Assembly (NCBI GenBank): GCA_032871835.1
Contig: CM065297.1
Location: 26,669,598 to 26,733,597, forward strand
Direction of reading: 5' to 3'
DNA: 64,000 bases
From: Dipteronia dyeriana
Lineage: Eukaryota; Streptophyta; Magnoliopsida; Sapindales; Sapindaceae
A program made the translations under genes and the position numbers. Under the pieces are notes generated by a model, which saw only the letters and a program-made list of their open reading frames with translations, had not been told where the DNA came from and searched no databases. Each line of letters starts with the position of its first letter. The stretch's first letter is position 1. Below, piece by piece: positions 1-9,787 of the stretch.

Positions 1-816
1 ATCATGCATGAGTAGTCAATCTAGATTATGTAAGATATGATCAACATTAATCACAAACTAGATTCATGCATATATCTAAACTTGAATCACAAGATATGAT
101 CAACAAATCACAAGATCAAGTTTAAATCACAAAAACCTAAAACATGCTAAAATCATATGACAATGTCAAATAGATCTAAGCATAAGTTTTAGAGCATATT
201 CCTAATCATAGATTCATCAAATCACATGAATAGCTCAAAAGAACATAAGCACATGTATTATGTGAGAATTTCGGCCAAGAGAGCCTAATACATGTGATGA
301 ACTATTTTTCACAAAATCAATCAATCAAAGATCACAAAATAGTTCTAGAATCAAAGCTAGCACAATACAATCCCAAACATGTGATAACATAGGCAAAATC
401 AAAACCTAATTCAACATGAATGATTTCAATTGAAATTCAACCTAGCTTTGAAAGTGTTCAAAACACAAATCAAAACACTCACAATATACAAATAACATTA
501 ATCACAATATAGAAGAAGAAAACCCAAGGCAATTGACCAAGTTTTAAAAGAAAACTTAGAGAGAAAATCAATACCTTAATTGATCTAGGTGCAGTCCCGT
601 TTTTGTATAATTAGACACCAAAAACAGCAGCAAAATTAACTTAAACCTTCAGAGAAAAGAAGGAGGATGAATAGATGAACACTCTAAACTTTGAATCACT
701 CAAATCGGAGTTCAAATGAAGAAGTTATGAAGTTTGGAAAGTGAGAAAATTTAGAGAGAAAATTCTGCACACTTGATTTGAATTTCTTCTTAGAATGAAA
801 TGTGAGAGGGAGATAG

Positions 817-822
817 TTTATA
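817..822 (-). promoter_or_regulatory. TATA box of the partial LTR
   Basis: Minus-strand TATAAA in the context CTCCTTTATAAACTATCTC, followed by a pyrimidine-rich CTCCCTCTCACATTTC stretch typical of a plant start-site region. It sits just downstream of the GC-rich dyads at 880-948. Confidence 0.5.
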
Positions 823-879
823 AAGGAGTGGGAAAGAAGAAAGATGAAAAGACATTTTTGCCCTCCATTGGAAGTACTT

Positions 880-948
880 CCCCGAGATGGCACATGGATA
901 TCTCGGGGCAGCAAGGTTGTACGGCCGAGATGGCCACGCGCCATCTCG
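880..948. repeat. Two perfect dyads upstream of the LTR TATA box
   Basis: CCCCGAGAT (880-888) is mirrored by ATCTCGGGG (900-908). CGAGATGGC (926-934) is mirrored by GCCATCTCG (940-948) with only 5 bases between the arms. Both dyads share the GAGAT/ATCTC core and lie 60-130 bp upstream of the TATA box in the LTR orientation. Confidence 0.75.
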
Positions 949-1759
949 AGCATGCATACCTTCATGGCCTTTTGGCCATGGTGCATTCCCCTCGCGCTTC
1001 CCTCCCTTTCTTCAACCGTTCTCAGGCCTCCAAACTCGGAATTTGAATCTGTTTGCTGATTAAGAACCCTAACACTCACACAAACATGGACATATAAGAT
1101 ACTCAACCCAAAATATAATAATTTGACTCGATATATGAAGACGAAGACAATGTATGAAACATGAGTTGAAAGTGTAGTATCTTTTGACTTTGAACTTGAA
1201 ATCAATAGTATGAGTAACCAAAATGACCGGAACTCAATCAAGAATAATTTAAGACTAAATCCAAGTTCAATATCCATGTTATACAAACATATACACATAC
1301 AAACACAATTCACACTAGAATGCAAACTACATAGAGATAGTTTCCAATCATGCATATTCCAAAACATGTTATTTTCAAACCAATGCATGAGCATTTATCT
1401 TAAAGTGTGTGAATGTGTTATACATGGTGCACAATGATGCAGGGACACATATGAATTAATTGTATGTGTGTGCCTATAAAGGTGCACAACGATGTAGGGA
1501 CATAAATGTATGATATGTGTGTGTGTGCCTAAGCCTTGTAAGAGAAAGATAAGGTCTTAGTATACTTTTGTAGAAACAAATTTCATCCTTTCTCTTTAAA
1601 GACTTAGAACTTGCTTTGACTTGTTGTTTCTTCTTCCTTGAAGCTTGAATCATCATGAACCTAATCAACTAAATCATTACAAGTAAACATCATTTTGATA
1701 TGGAATTCATGCCAACACAAACTAAAACCTAACAGGAGTATGATTAGAAGATCAAAGAC

Positions 1760-2281
1760 TTGGAACGCCAGGCTTTGATTGTCGAATCCCTATCCAAAGA
1801 GGCCAGGCTGGAACTTGAAGTCCAGAGGGTTGATCATTTTAAAAGATCCCCTACCTACGATGCCCTTCTCCTTCGGGAGTTTCATCGAGGGCTGGTTTCA
1901 GCTGGCGAGTTCTTCAAGGTTAAGAATCAGGCAACTGAAAAAACTCGAACCAACTGGGAGTTGTCGATCAAGAATCACGTGAAAAGACATTTTTGCACTC
2001 AGATGAAGGAGTGGAGAGCTTACTGCCATAGCCTAGGCAAAGAGCCTCATCCCATGCATTTGGAGGCTCCATCCGAGCACTCCCTCTCTAATTTTTATGC
2101 TAGTGAAGAGTCGATCGTGGAGGGTGTGATGCCTGATGTCGGACCGATCCTAGGAAAAGATTACAGCCAGTGGATGGACGATTCGGTCGACACGATTGCT
2201 TGGCCTTCTAATGAAAGTCTGCTCTGTGAATATGAAATGGTGCCCGACCCGAGCATCAGCAAGAGTTCAAAATCCTCCTGA
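1760..2281 (+). CDS. Antisense accessory ORF of the Tat-lineage element (truncated)
   Basis: A frame of 173 codons runs opposite to the gag-pol genes, between integrase and the missing 3' LTR. It opens with a charged heptad-like stretch (LERQALIVESLSKEARLELE) suggesting a coiled coil, followed by a basic segment with KNHVKRHFCTQMKEWRAYCH and an acidic C-terminus ending KSSKSS. An in-frame TAG lies at 1745-1747 and foreign LTR sequence begins at 1734, so the true N-terminal part is lost; the first codon here (TTG) is not a genuine start. Position and orientation match the antisense accessory ORFs known in Grande- and Retand-type elements, whose function is unsettled. I cannot assign a domain with certainty. 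Confidence 0.6.
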   Translation: MERQALIVESLSKEARLELEVQRVDHFKRSPTYDALLLREFHRGLVSAGEFFKVKNQATEKTRTNWELSIKNHVKRHFCTQMKEWRAYCHSLGKEPHPMHLEAPSEHSLSNFYASEESIVEGVMPDVGPILGKDYSQWMDDSVDTIAWPSNESLLCEYEMVPDPSISKSSKSS

Positions 2282-2430
2282 TTTATTCATTTTTGTAGAG
2301 ATTCTTTGTAACAATTCTTTATAAAGATTAATAAAATCCCGAGTTAACTAATTCTGAAAACCGAGTAGTCTGATCTGATTCTTTGCTCAAGAAATTCCAC
2401 CAAGTCTTCTTTATCTTGACTATTGTTGCC

Positions 2431-2745
2431 GAGTATCTTATTAAACCGGCTATTGCAATCTTTATGCCAAATGTCTTATTAAACTGGCTAATTCTGATGT
2501 CCGGGTAACCTCACTGAGTATCTTATTAAACCGGTTGTCTCCCCAAATAATTTTAACGTCAAGTATCTTATTAAACTGACTATTTGCAATTTTTATGCCA
2601 AGTATGTTATTAAACTGGCTAATTCTGTTCGAGTAACCTCACCGAGTATCTTATTAAACTGGTTGTCACCCCGAATGATTTTTAACGCCAAGTATTTTAT
2701 TAAACTGGCTAGTATTATTAACCGAGTCATCTTAAAACAGGCAAG
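2431..2745. repeat. Composite tandem repeat, about 130-bp period, in the Tat element 3' region
   Basis: A core of about 20 bp (gagTATCTTATTAAACTGGC and variants) occurs seven times, starting near 2431, 2469, 2516, 2561, 2600, 2644 and 2690. Equivalent copies recur every 128-131 bp, so the array is a higher-order repeat of three sub-units of roughly 43 bp. Spacer text such as TAACCTCACCGAGTATC also recurs. It lies between integrase and the antisense ORF. The 3' region of Tat-lineage elements is a known site for such repeats. Confidence 0.8.
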
Positions 2746-3253
2746 TAGATTTATACTTGTGTTTCATACTCGGTTGCTCCTCAAAACATTACATCAAGGC
2801 TCACCATGATCATATGTTTTGAGTCCTTACACATTACCGAGGATGTCTCCCTATTTTTTCTGTGCAAGGGTTTGTTGAATCGTTAAACTTTTCAAATCGC
2901 TTAACACAGCTACGCATTTCACCGGAATTTTTTCTGATAGCATCCTAAGCCTTTCTCCATAATCTGGTGCATCGGGTTTGCCTTTTTGCTAAGGTTAATT
3001 GATCTTGCTCGGCTGGCATGCTCCTTCGAGCTTCTCTACCCATTCGGGAATCAATGGTCTCGAGTATTCTATTTGTATGTTCTTATTATCATGCTCGTCT
3101 TTCATATGTTCTTATTATCATATGCTTTATTTTTCGGAAATCCTGAGTGCTTTTTATTTATAACTGTAAAATCAATAAAGATTTAAGTTCCAAAGCTTAA
3201 TATTTGACCTAACTAAAATTGTCCTGACTAGAAAAGAAAAAACATAAAACAAT
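2746..3253. other. Non-coding 3' region of the Tat element
   Basis: About 500 bp between the tandem repeat and the end of integrase, AT-rich, with no ORF of interest and no recognised motif. Confidence 0.5.
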
Positions 3254-4613
3254 TTAAGGATAGAAAATTTTCAGATATTGGGCGTTGCATGGTCGGGGTA
3301 AAACCCCTCTATTGGGTCGTGCAATCCAATATGCTCCATGGCCAGCTATTCCTTCGATTTTGTATGGGTCTTCCCACTTATCAACCAGGGAACATGCAAC
3401 TTTATTTTTTGTGTTCAATGACACCTTCTTGAGTACCAGGTCTCCTAGTTGGAATTTCCTGACCCGAACATGAGAGTTATAGTGGCGAGCTACTCTCTGC
3501 TGATATGCCATATTTCGAATTCGGGACTTCTCCCTTTTCTCTTTTAGCTCATCTAGACTTTGTAATAGCATATCAACATTATGTTCTTCATCATATAACC
3601 TGACACGGGGTGATGCATATGACGTTTCTATGGGGATAACAGCTTCTGTTCCAAACGCTAAAGTGAATGGAGTATCTCCTGTTGAAGTTCTTGTTGTCGT
3701 CCGATATGCCCATAATACTTCGGGTAGTTTTTCAACCCAGCTTCCTTTCTTGGCATCTAGCTTTGCTTTGATTGTGTGCTTGATGATTTTGTTCACTGCT
3801 TCAACCTGCACATTTGTTTGGGCAGGTGTGGCATAGTAATTGGCAATCCGGTACTCTTTGCACAGCTGTCTGAATTTCAGGTTATCAAACTGGGTGCCGT
3901 TGTCAGTGATGATAGTGTTTGGGACTCCAAACCTGTAGAGTATATTCTTTTTCATGAAATTTGTGGTATTTGCTTTTGTGATGTGCACTAATGCCTCAGC
4001 TTCTGCCCACTTCGTGAAATAGTCAACGGCTACTATGGCATACTACGTTCCACCTCGTTCCAGCTGGCATTGGGCCGATTAAATTCAAACCCCACATTGC
4101 AAATGGCCATGGGGATGTGAGGTTTATGAGTTGCTTAGGAGGTTGTCGGATATCATTAGCGATCCTTTGGCAAGTATTGCTACTCTCCGAACATCGTTGT
4201 GCATATGAGAATAAAGTAAGCCAATAATAACCTTGCCTGAGTACCTTGTGTGCTAAACTTTTACCCCCAGTGTGGTTTCTGCAAACTCCTCCGTGGATTT
4301 CTTGTAATATCCGATATGCATCCTCCTCTGATACACATCTATGGAGTGTTCGGGAAAACCCTCTTCTGTATAGTTCTCCTCCAACCAACGTGTACCTCGC
4401 TAATCGATACCTGATACGTTTTGCTTGTAAGGGATCTTCCGGTAGCACGCCTTCTTCCAAGAATCTTTTCAGCTGAGTTATCCAACTGTCTGGCGGTGTT
4501 CGGATTTCTAAAATTTCTAAGTTTTTCGGTTCAGCTGTGCTCGGTTTGAGGAGATGTACAACCGAAATAGTCTTTGGCCTGATTATGGTTGTTGTTGATG
4601 CTAGTTTGGACAA
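3254..4613 (-). pseudogene. Tat element integrase (broken)
   Basis: Integrase inserts the retrotransposon cDNA into the chromosome. On the minus strand the zinc-binding region is recognisable (HGGVCRNHTGG followed later by CSESSNTCQRIA, with a Tyr/Ser in place of expected residues), then the core: VDYFTKW (first Asp, near 4020), TDNGTQFD (second Asp) and VEAVNKIIK (Glu), giving the DD(35)E pattern. The C-terminal part has KWEDPYKIEGI, a GPF/Y-like module, and ends at QYLKIFYP. No chromodomain is seen, as expected for Tat. A frame break near 4010-4030 separates the two halves, and one more change lies just before the first Asp. Confidence 0.85.
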
Positions 4614-4760
4614 AGCGTCTGCCTTTTCATTCTCCTACCTGGGGATCCGGGCAATCTTATATTCTTTGAATTTTTGGAGGAGCTGTTTTGCAATGTCACG
4701 GTAGGTTATCATGCCTTCATCCTTGGCTTGGTATTCGTCCAGGACTTGCTTGACAACTAC

Positions 4761-5042
4761 CTATGAATCGTTGAATATCTCAACTTCATCTGCCCCGAGA
4801 GCTATGCAGACTCGGAGTCCAGCTAGTAGCGCCTCATACTCGGCTTGATTGTTGGTTGTTTTGAAGTCAAACCTCATGGCACATTCGACATCATCTCCTT
4901 TTGGAGTGCATACTACGATCCCTGCCCCACTGCCGTGAGTGTTTGATGAGCCATCAACATATAATTTCCATGGGAAATTTTTACCCAACATCTTTTTTGC
5001 TTCCAGGTTTGGTTCTGTGAACTCTGCTATAAAATTTGCCAC
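4761..5042 (-). pseudogene. Second (archaeal-like) RNase H domain of the Tat element
   Basis: The frame contains WKLYVDGSSN, GSGAGIVV, NNQAEYEALLAGLRVC and EIFNDS, the classical RNase H acidic residues Asp, Glu and Asp. It stands between the gypsy-type RNase H linked to RT and the integrase. A dual RNase H of this kind is a known feature of Tat-lineage elements. A stop (TAG, in the + strand text ctatga near 4760) ends the frame immediately after the NDS motif. Confidence 0.8.
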
Positions 5043-5400
5043 TGCTTGTCCCTTGAGAGATGTCCTAGGGACGTACTGGATATCGAATTCACTTAAATCG
5101 ATTGCCCATTTGGTTGGTCTTCCTGAAATCTCTGGCTTTTATAAAATAAGAAATCAATGGGCAGTCAGTGAGAACCTGGATTGTATGAGCCTGAAAGTAT
5201 GGCCTTAGCTTCATTACCGCTGAAACCAATGCTGGTCTCGGCTGGTAAAAGTGTCTTGCTGGTATAATACACTGACTTCTATACTCCATCTTCTGTTCTA
5301 ACTAGGACTGAGCTTGCTGCTAGTTCTGTAAATGATAAGTATAAATAGAGTATCTCTCTCATTTGTGGTTTCGAAAGGATCAGAGTCTGCCCTAGGTACT
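5043..5400 (-). pseudogene. RT-linked RNase H domain of the Tat element (broken)
   Basis: Downstream of RT on the minus strand comes LYLYLSFTELAASSVLVRTEDG and then, after one in-frame stop, a stretch with PARHFYQPRPALVSAVMKLRPYF and IQVLTDCPLISYF. This matches the gypsy RNase H/tether region that normally follows RT. The stop at 5279-5281 and weak conservation show it is inactive. Confidence 0.7.
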
Positions 5401-6424
5401 CTTTGATTTTTAAGAAAGTCTGCTCGCACTCTTCATTCCATTCGAGTCCTTTTCCTTTTTTAATTACTCTGAAAAAGGGTATGCATCTGTCCGTGGCCTT
5501 TGAGATGAATCTTCCCAAGGAAGCTAAACATTCTGTTAAGCGATGTACTTCTTTTAATGTCCTTGGTGAGGTCATTCTCTGCAGGGCTTGGATCTTTTCA
5601 AGATTGACTTCGATTCCCTTTTGGTGAACTTGAAAACCCAGGAACCTTCCTGAAGGAACTTCGAATAAACACTTGTTCGAATTTAGCTTCATTTGGTATC
5701 TACTCAAAATATCAAATGTCTCTCGCAGGTCTAAGGTATGCTTGTCTGCTGAGATGCTTTTGGTCAGTATGTCATCAATGTATACTTCCATGTTCCTTCC
5801 TATTTGCCGTGCAAAGATTTTGTTGACCAGCCTTTGATATGTTGCCCCTGCATTTTTTAACCCGAAGAGCATTAGTGTATAATAGTACAAGCCCTAATCA
5901 GTTGTGAATGCTGTTTTTTCTTCGTCTGTCTTGTTCATCTGGATTTGGTTATATCCCGAGTAGGCGTCCATGAAACAGAGCAATTCGTGGCCTGATGTAG
6001 CGTCCACCAACTGATCTATCCTCAGAAGTGAAAAACAGTCTTTTGGGCATGCCTTGTTCAAATCTGTGAAATCCACGCACATTTTCCATTATCCATTTTT
6101 CTTTTGAACGAGGACTACATTAGCTACCCATTGAGGGTAGTTGATCTCTCTAATCGATCCAACGACGAGTAACTTTTCTACTTCCTGTTTGATTGCCTGA
6201 CTTCTCTTGAGATTGAATGACCTTCTCTTTTGTATCACTGGTTTTGCATTCGGGTCTACCGCTAGATGGTGAGATATTATTCGGGCATCTATCCCGACCA
6301 TATCTTCATGACTCCAAGCGAACACATCTTTGTATTCTTTTAGCAGATCAGTCAGGCTTTGTTTGACTTTTTTTTCCAAATTGGCCCCGATCTTGACCTT
6401 CTTATCTGGTTCATTTTCTTTCAA
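5279..6424 (-). pseudogene. Tat element reverse transcriptase (two in-frame stops)
   Basis: RT copies element RNA into DNA in cytoplasmic particles. Visible in order: the linker with GSIREINYPQWVANVVLVQKKNG, MCVDFTDLNKACPKD, LLCFMDAYSGYNQI, FGLKNAGATYQRLVNKIF, the catalytic VYIDDILTKS, KCLFEVPSGRFLGF and the thumb. All pieces lie in one frame interrupted by a stop directly after QKKNG (6089-6091) and by TAG at 5894-5896. The YIDD motif and neighbouring residues are typical of plant Ty3/gypsy elements. The stop at 5894 is what a C-to-T change in a Gln codon would give. Confidence 0.9.
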
Positions 6425-6579
6425 GATAATTTCTTCGACCGGTTCATTTTTGGACTTATTAGATCACTTGGATCAAATTCGAATGACAGTGACTCTTTGT
6501 TCTGACTCGGCTGCGTTATAGTGCATACATGTTCATCGTTTTTGTCTTTGTATGCTGACAGGTTAGCTCTTCGGGCCAT

Positions 6580-7000
6580 CTATTGGGATCCCTTGACTAC
6601 ACCGACCCCCTGCTCGGTCGGGAACTTGATCATCAATGCATAAGTGGTTGTTACGCCCTTAGTTTTATTTAAGAATGGTAGACCCAACAACGCATTATAC
6701 GGCCAATTGTCTAAGTCTACCACCACGAAGTCGAGCAATACAGTTCTCTGGCAATGTGCCATTCCAATCTTTACCGGTAGCTTTACCGTCCCGAGTGACC
6801 TGACCTCAACTCCTCTGAATCATCTGAGTGGAGTATGGAAAGGTTGTAGCTTCTTTCGGTCCAACCTGAGTTGATCGTAGACGGCTACATTAAGAATATC
6901 TGCCGAACTTCCATTATCCATCAAGATTCTCATGATTTCCCGGTGACCAATCCGAGCACCTATGACCAATGCGTCATTTGGCCGAACATCGACCCCATGT
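6580..7000 (-). pseudogene. Tat element aspartic protease (broken)
   Basis: The protease cleaves the polyprotein. The active-site motif LMDNGSSADIL is encoded on the minus strand near 6890-6925, with Asn after the catalytic Asp, a variant common in plant gypsy elements. Downstream NALLGLPFLN and TTTYALMIKFPT are the flap-distal motifs of this protease family. A stop (near 6820, after FHTPLR) divides the domain. Confidence 0.8.
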
Positions 7001-7029
7001 GAGTCTACTTTTGTGAATATTATTGGGTT

Positions 7030-8877
7030 TCATCCTTCCTTTACCCTTTTCGGGTCTAGCTCGACCGAGTTTACGTCAAAGTTATGTCTTGCTTCTACTG
7101 CTTCTCTAATTTCCTGTGTTCGCTCTCGGTTACTTCTCCCAATTGATGTTCCTCCAAAGATTGTTTGTATTACTTCATTGGCCTTAGGGCTGGCCCTTTG
7201 ATTTCTACCAGAGCTGTGATCGGCCATGATCTCTTTCTTTGTTTCTGACTTCTCATCTCTTTTCAAGATTACATTCTGAAGATGTCCCTCCCGAATGAGG
7301 GTCTCTATGTAATCTCTAAGCTGGTAACATTTGGAAGTCTCATGACCGGTTTTCTTGTGGAATCTGCAGTATTTGGTTGTATCTCACAGAGCAAACTGAG
7401 ATTGTCGGCGTGGCTCATTTACTAGATTTTTCTCTTCCAGTATGGCCAAGATTTCCTCCTGCTTTTTTCGAAGAAGGGTGTAGTTGGCGTATCTACCTCG
7501 AAATTTCTCCGTGGTCTATTCGGCATTATGCCCGTCTCCCCTGTCCTTATTTTTTTCTTTACTGTTTCCTTTCTATTTTCCCTTTTGGTTCTGCACCTTG
7601 GACTCAGCGTTCTTTTCGGGCTTTCCTCCATGCATATAACATCCTCCCGTGGATAATTCTTCTTCTTCGGCTAGTGCATATCCTCCTGCCATGTCCATCA
7701 TATTTGAATATCTGGTTAGACGGGCTCTTCTCAGGTCAAAAGATAACCGTCCATTCTGTAGGTTGATGATGAACGCAGCAATTATCGCTTCATCATTTAC
7801 ATTGTCGATTTCTGATACCGCTTGGCCGAATCTCCCCAGGTATTTCTTCAGCGACTTATCTTTCCCTTGTTTTATCTGAGAAAGGTAAGCCACTGATTTT
7901 TTCCTATGAACATTGCTCAGAAATTGCCTTGAGAAACTCCTGCTTAGTTCACTGAAGCTTCTGATGCTTGCTGGGGGCAATCTCCCGAACCATCTTGAGC
8001 CCGGGTCTCCTAGAGTTTATGGAAAGTTGAGGCATAGTAAGGGATCAGTGTGGGCATACTAGGCCATGGCACTTTTATAGCATCTGACGTGCTCTTTAGG
8101 GTCTGTATCTTTCTTGAACTGCTCCACGTGCGGCATCCTGAACCTTTCTGGGAATGAGGTCTGTAAGATTTCCCTAGTGAATAGGCTATCAGAATCGTTG
8201 TCAGATAAATCGTTGTACCCATAACGTCTGACCAGTGCATCCATTTGATGCCTATTGTTTTCGACTTCTCGAGTTAGGCTCTGATTTACGACATCTCTGT
8301 CTCCCACCGGACTTTCATGATGGTTGAACCGCTGGGTGATTGTCATTCCTCTCTCTGGCTCTTCACTTTGATGTCGGGTTTCACTTATGGTTCCGTGATG
8401 ATGCTTACGATGGTGCCGATAGCTATCTTCTGATGATGATCGATCCCTGTGCCGATCATGTTTACGGTGTCTGGTACGGGCTGTCTGATCCTGGTTCTGC
8501 TTTTGGTGTGGTTGTTCCTCTTTGGGTGTTTCATGTCCTGCCTAATTAATTGGAGCAGAGTTTCTTCCGGCTTCTAGTGCATTTAGTCATGGCCCTACTA
8601 CAACCGAACGAAGCCTTACAGGTGGGAGGTTAGGAGGTTGTGCTTCTTCTGAAGCCAGTAGATCAACTCCTTCCTTTGTTGCGTCTGCCACCAACTGTTG
8701 CAGCGCCTCTCGGAAGCGTTGTGTCAGGTCTTCGCTGGTCGAAGGAACTTGCTGGATCCCTGCCAGGGATGTTGGTTGGTTCTCCGTGGTTACAGTGAGA
8801 TCTCGCGAGCTATTGCCAACATGGAAGTTATCTGGAGATTTTTGGACATCCCCATTACTGCTTCTGCTTCCTACCAT
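7030..8877 (-). pseudogene. Tat element gag (in-frame stops and one local frameshift)
   Basis: Gag is the particle protein that packages element RNA. The frame begins MVGSRSSNGDVQ at 8877 and is resumed in the same phase at 8346, 7980 and 7266. It includes RMPHVEQFKKDTDPKEH, the retrotransposon-gag core SFSRQFLSNVHRKKSVAYLSQ ... SLKKYLGRF ... FIINLQNGRLSFDLRRA (7980-7600), and a zinc-knuckle-like CRFHKKTGHETSKC (near 7330-7370, C-x2-H-x4-H-x4-C) typical of this lineage. Stops lie after VVVGP (8587), SAMA (8059) and QNQKGK (7573), and an indel disturbs about 7420-7630. Confidence 0.85.
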
Positions 8878-8903
8878 TACCTTTAATTAAATCGGAGGTT
8901 CAG

Positions 8904-8921
8904 CCCCTCCTTCTAGCACCA
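8904..8921 (-). other. Primer binding site of the Tat element
   Basis: Minus strand TGGTGCTAGAAGGAGGGG begins two bases after the LTR end (8924). The leading TGG pairs with a tRNA CCA tail. I did not assign the tRNA species. Confidence 0.65.
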
Positions 8922-8923
8922 AA

Positions 8924-9787
8924 TGTTGACGTTGATTTCTAGATATATGAGAAAAGGCAACATGATTTGGATTTTAGCTTTGATCTCAAAGAGAAAGAGA
9001 AGGAGAAAGTAATCGGGCACAAGTTTTTTACGTGGTAAAACTCCGATGACCTGAGAAACGTCCACGGGTGGTTGAATAATCAACCGAGCCAAAATCCACT
9101 ATGAATAGAATAATTACAACTCTCGATCTCTCTTTTTCCTCTCTGTATTTTTCTATATGATTTCTGTATCTCTTTTGTGATAAGATTATGGGTCTATTTA
9201 TATGTCCATAGAACCCTAATTCTCTTTGTACAAGTAATAAAAGATCTCTGTATTTAACTATGATTGGTTACTTGTTTGAAGTAGTTTGTCTTCTTTCCTA
9301 TTTCAGAGACTTGTATTGAAATCGAATGGGACTCTAGTAATGTAGTCCAGTTAGAACTTATTTCCTTATAATAGCACAGTCTTTTTGAAGAAATAAAATT
9401 GTTGCATGATTAGGAACCCTTTCTGCTTGATATTATGTTCTTGGAATTCCTCTTTGATATGGATATCTTCACGTGTTTTAACGACTCGACTCGTGTGAGC
9501 TACGCGCTGGGTTTTTATTCGGTTTTCTTCATGTTTGTCCCGAGTGACGTCATCTGATCCAGAGTAGAAAATGTCATCAACTAGCCCCGAGTATCGTTAA
9601 CTGACCCCGTGTAGTATATGACGTCAGTTAACCCTGAGTAGGTTTTGTTCAATACTCATTTACTCGGGCTTTCTCTTCTTTGATGATGTATAGCAGGATA
9701 TTTTCTGAATGCCTATTTGGACGTCCAACTGGCAATTTTATCCTCTTTGTCGATGACGTGTACGTCTAGTAAAATTTACATACGACA
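8924..9787 (-). repeat. 5' LTR of the Tat element
   Basis: On the plus strand the block starts TGTTGACG at 8924, right beside the PBS, and most likely ends ...ACGACA at 9787 (an alternative end is ...TACA at 9780). That gives an LTR of about 860 bp with TG...CA ends. No second copy is in the window, so the outer edge and the target duplication are unconfirmed. Confidence 0.65.
9195..9202 (-). promoter_or_regulatory. TATA box in the Tat element LTR
   Basis: Minus-strand TATAAATA in the context GGACATATAAATAGACCC, a strong plant TATA box in the middle of the LTR. Confidence 0.6.

Larger units (their letters stand above)
1..1734 (-). mobile_element. Partial long LTR of an unresolved LTR retrotransposon
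   Basis: On the minus strand a sequence starting TGTTAGGTTTTAG begins exactly at 1734, where Tat-element sequence stops, so this looks like the 5' edge of an LTR inserted into the Tat element. A TATA box (TATAAA on the minus strand, 817-822) lies about 910 bp inside, which fits a U3 region, with a GC-rich dyad block just upstream of it. The remaining 1-790 would be R/U5 or leader. No PBS, second LTR or coding domain is visible in the window, so the far edge and the family are unknown. The reading frames in it are low-complexity and match nothing I recognise. Confidence 0.55.
1735..9787 (-). mobile_element. Decayed Tat-lineage (Retand-like) Ty3/gypsy retrotransposon
   Basis: Read on the minus strand the order is 5' LTR (9787-8924), PBS, gag, aspartic protease, reverse transcriptase, RNase H, a second RNase H of the archaeal-like type, integrase, a non-coding part with tandem repeats, and an ORF in the opposite sense. 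PR-RT-RH-INT order marks Ty3/gypsy. The second RNase H and the antisense ORF downstream of pol are known hallmarks of the Tat lineage (Ogre, Retand, Grande). The element carries many in-frame stops and several frameshifts and cannot be autonomous. Its 3' LTR is not seen: the element is cut at 1735 by another LTR and the window ends before any remainder. Confidence 0.85.

Noticed and set aside
696..1394. 232-codon minus-strand frame
   Set aside because: It crosses the LTR promoter, dyads and leader, is of low complexity, and has no domain; a chance frame.
1760..1762. TTG as true start of the antisense ORF
   Set aside because: A stop at 1745-1747 and the LTR edge at 1734 show that the upstream part was lost; the first codon is only the edge of the open frame.
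7377..7766. 129-codon plus-strand frame
   Set aside because: Antisense shadow of gag; the minus strand carries the conserved gag and zinc-knuckle motifs.
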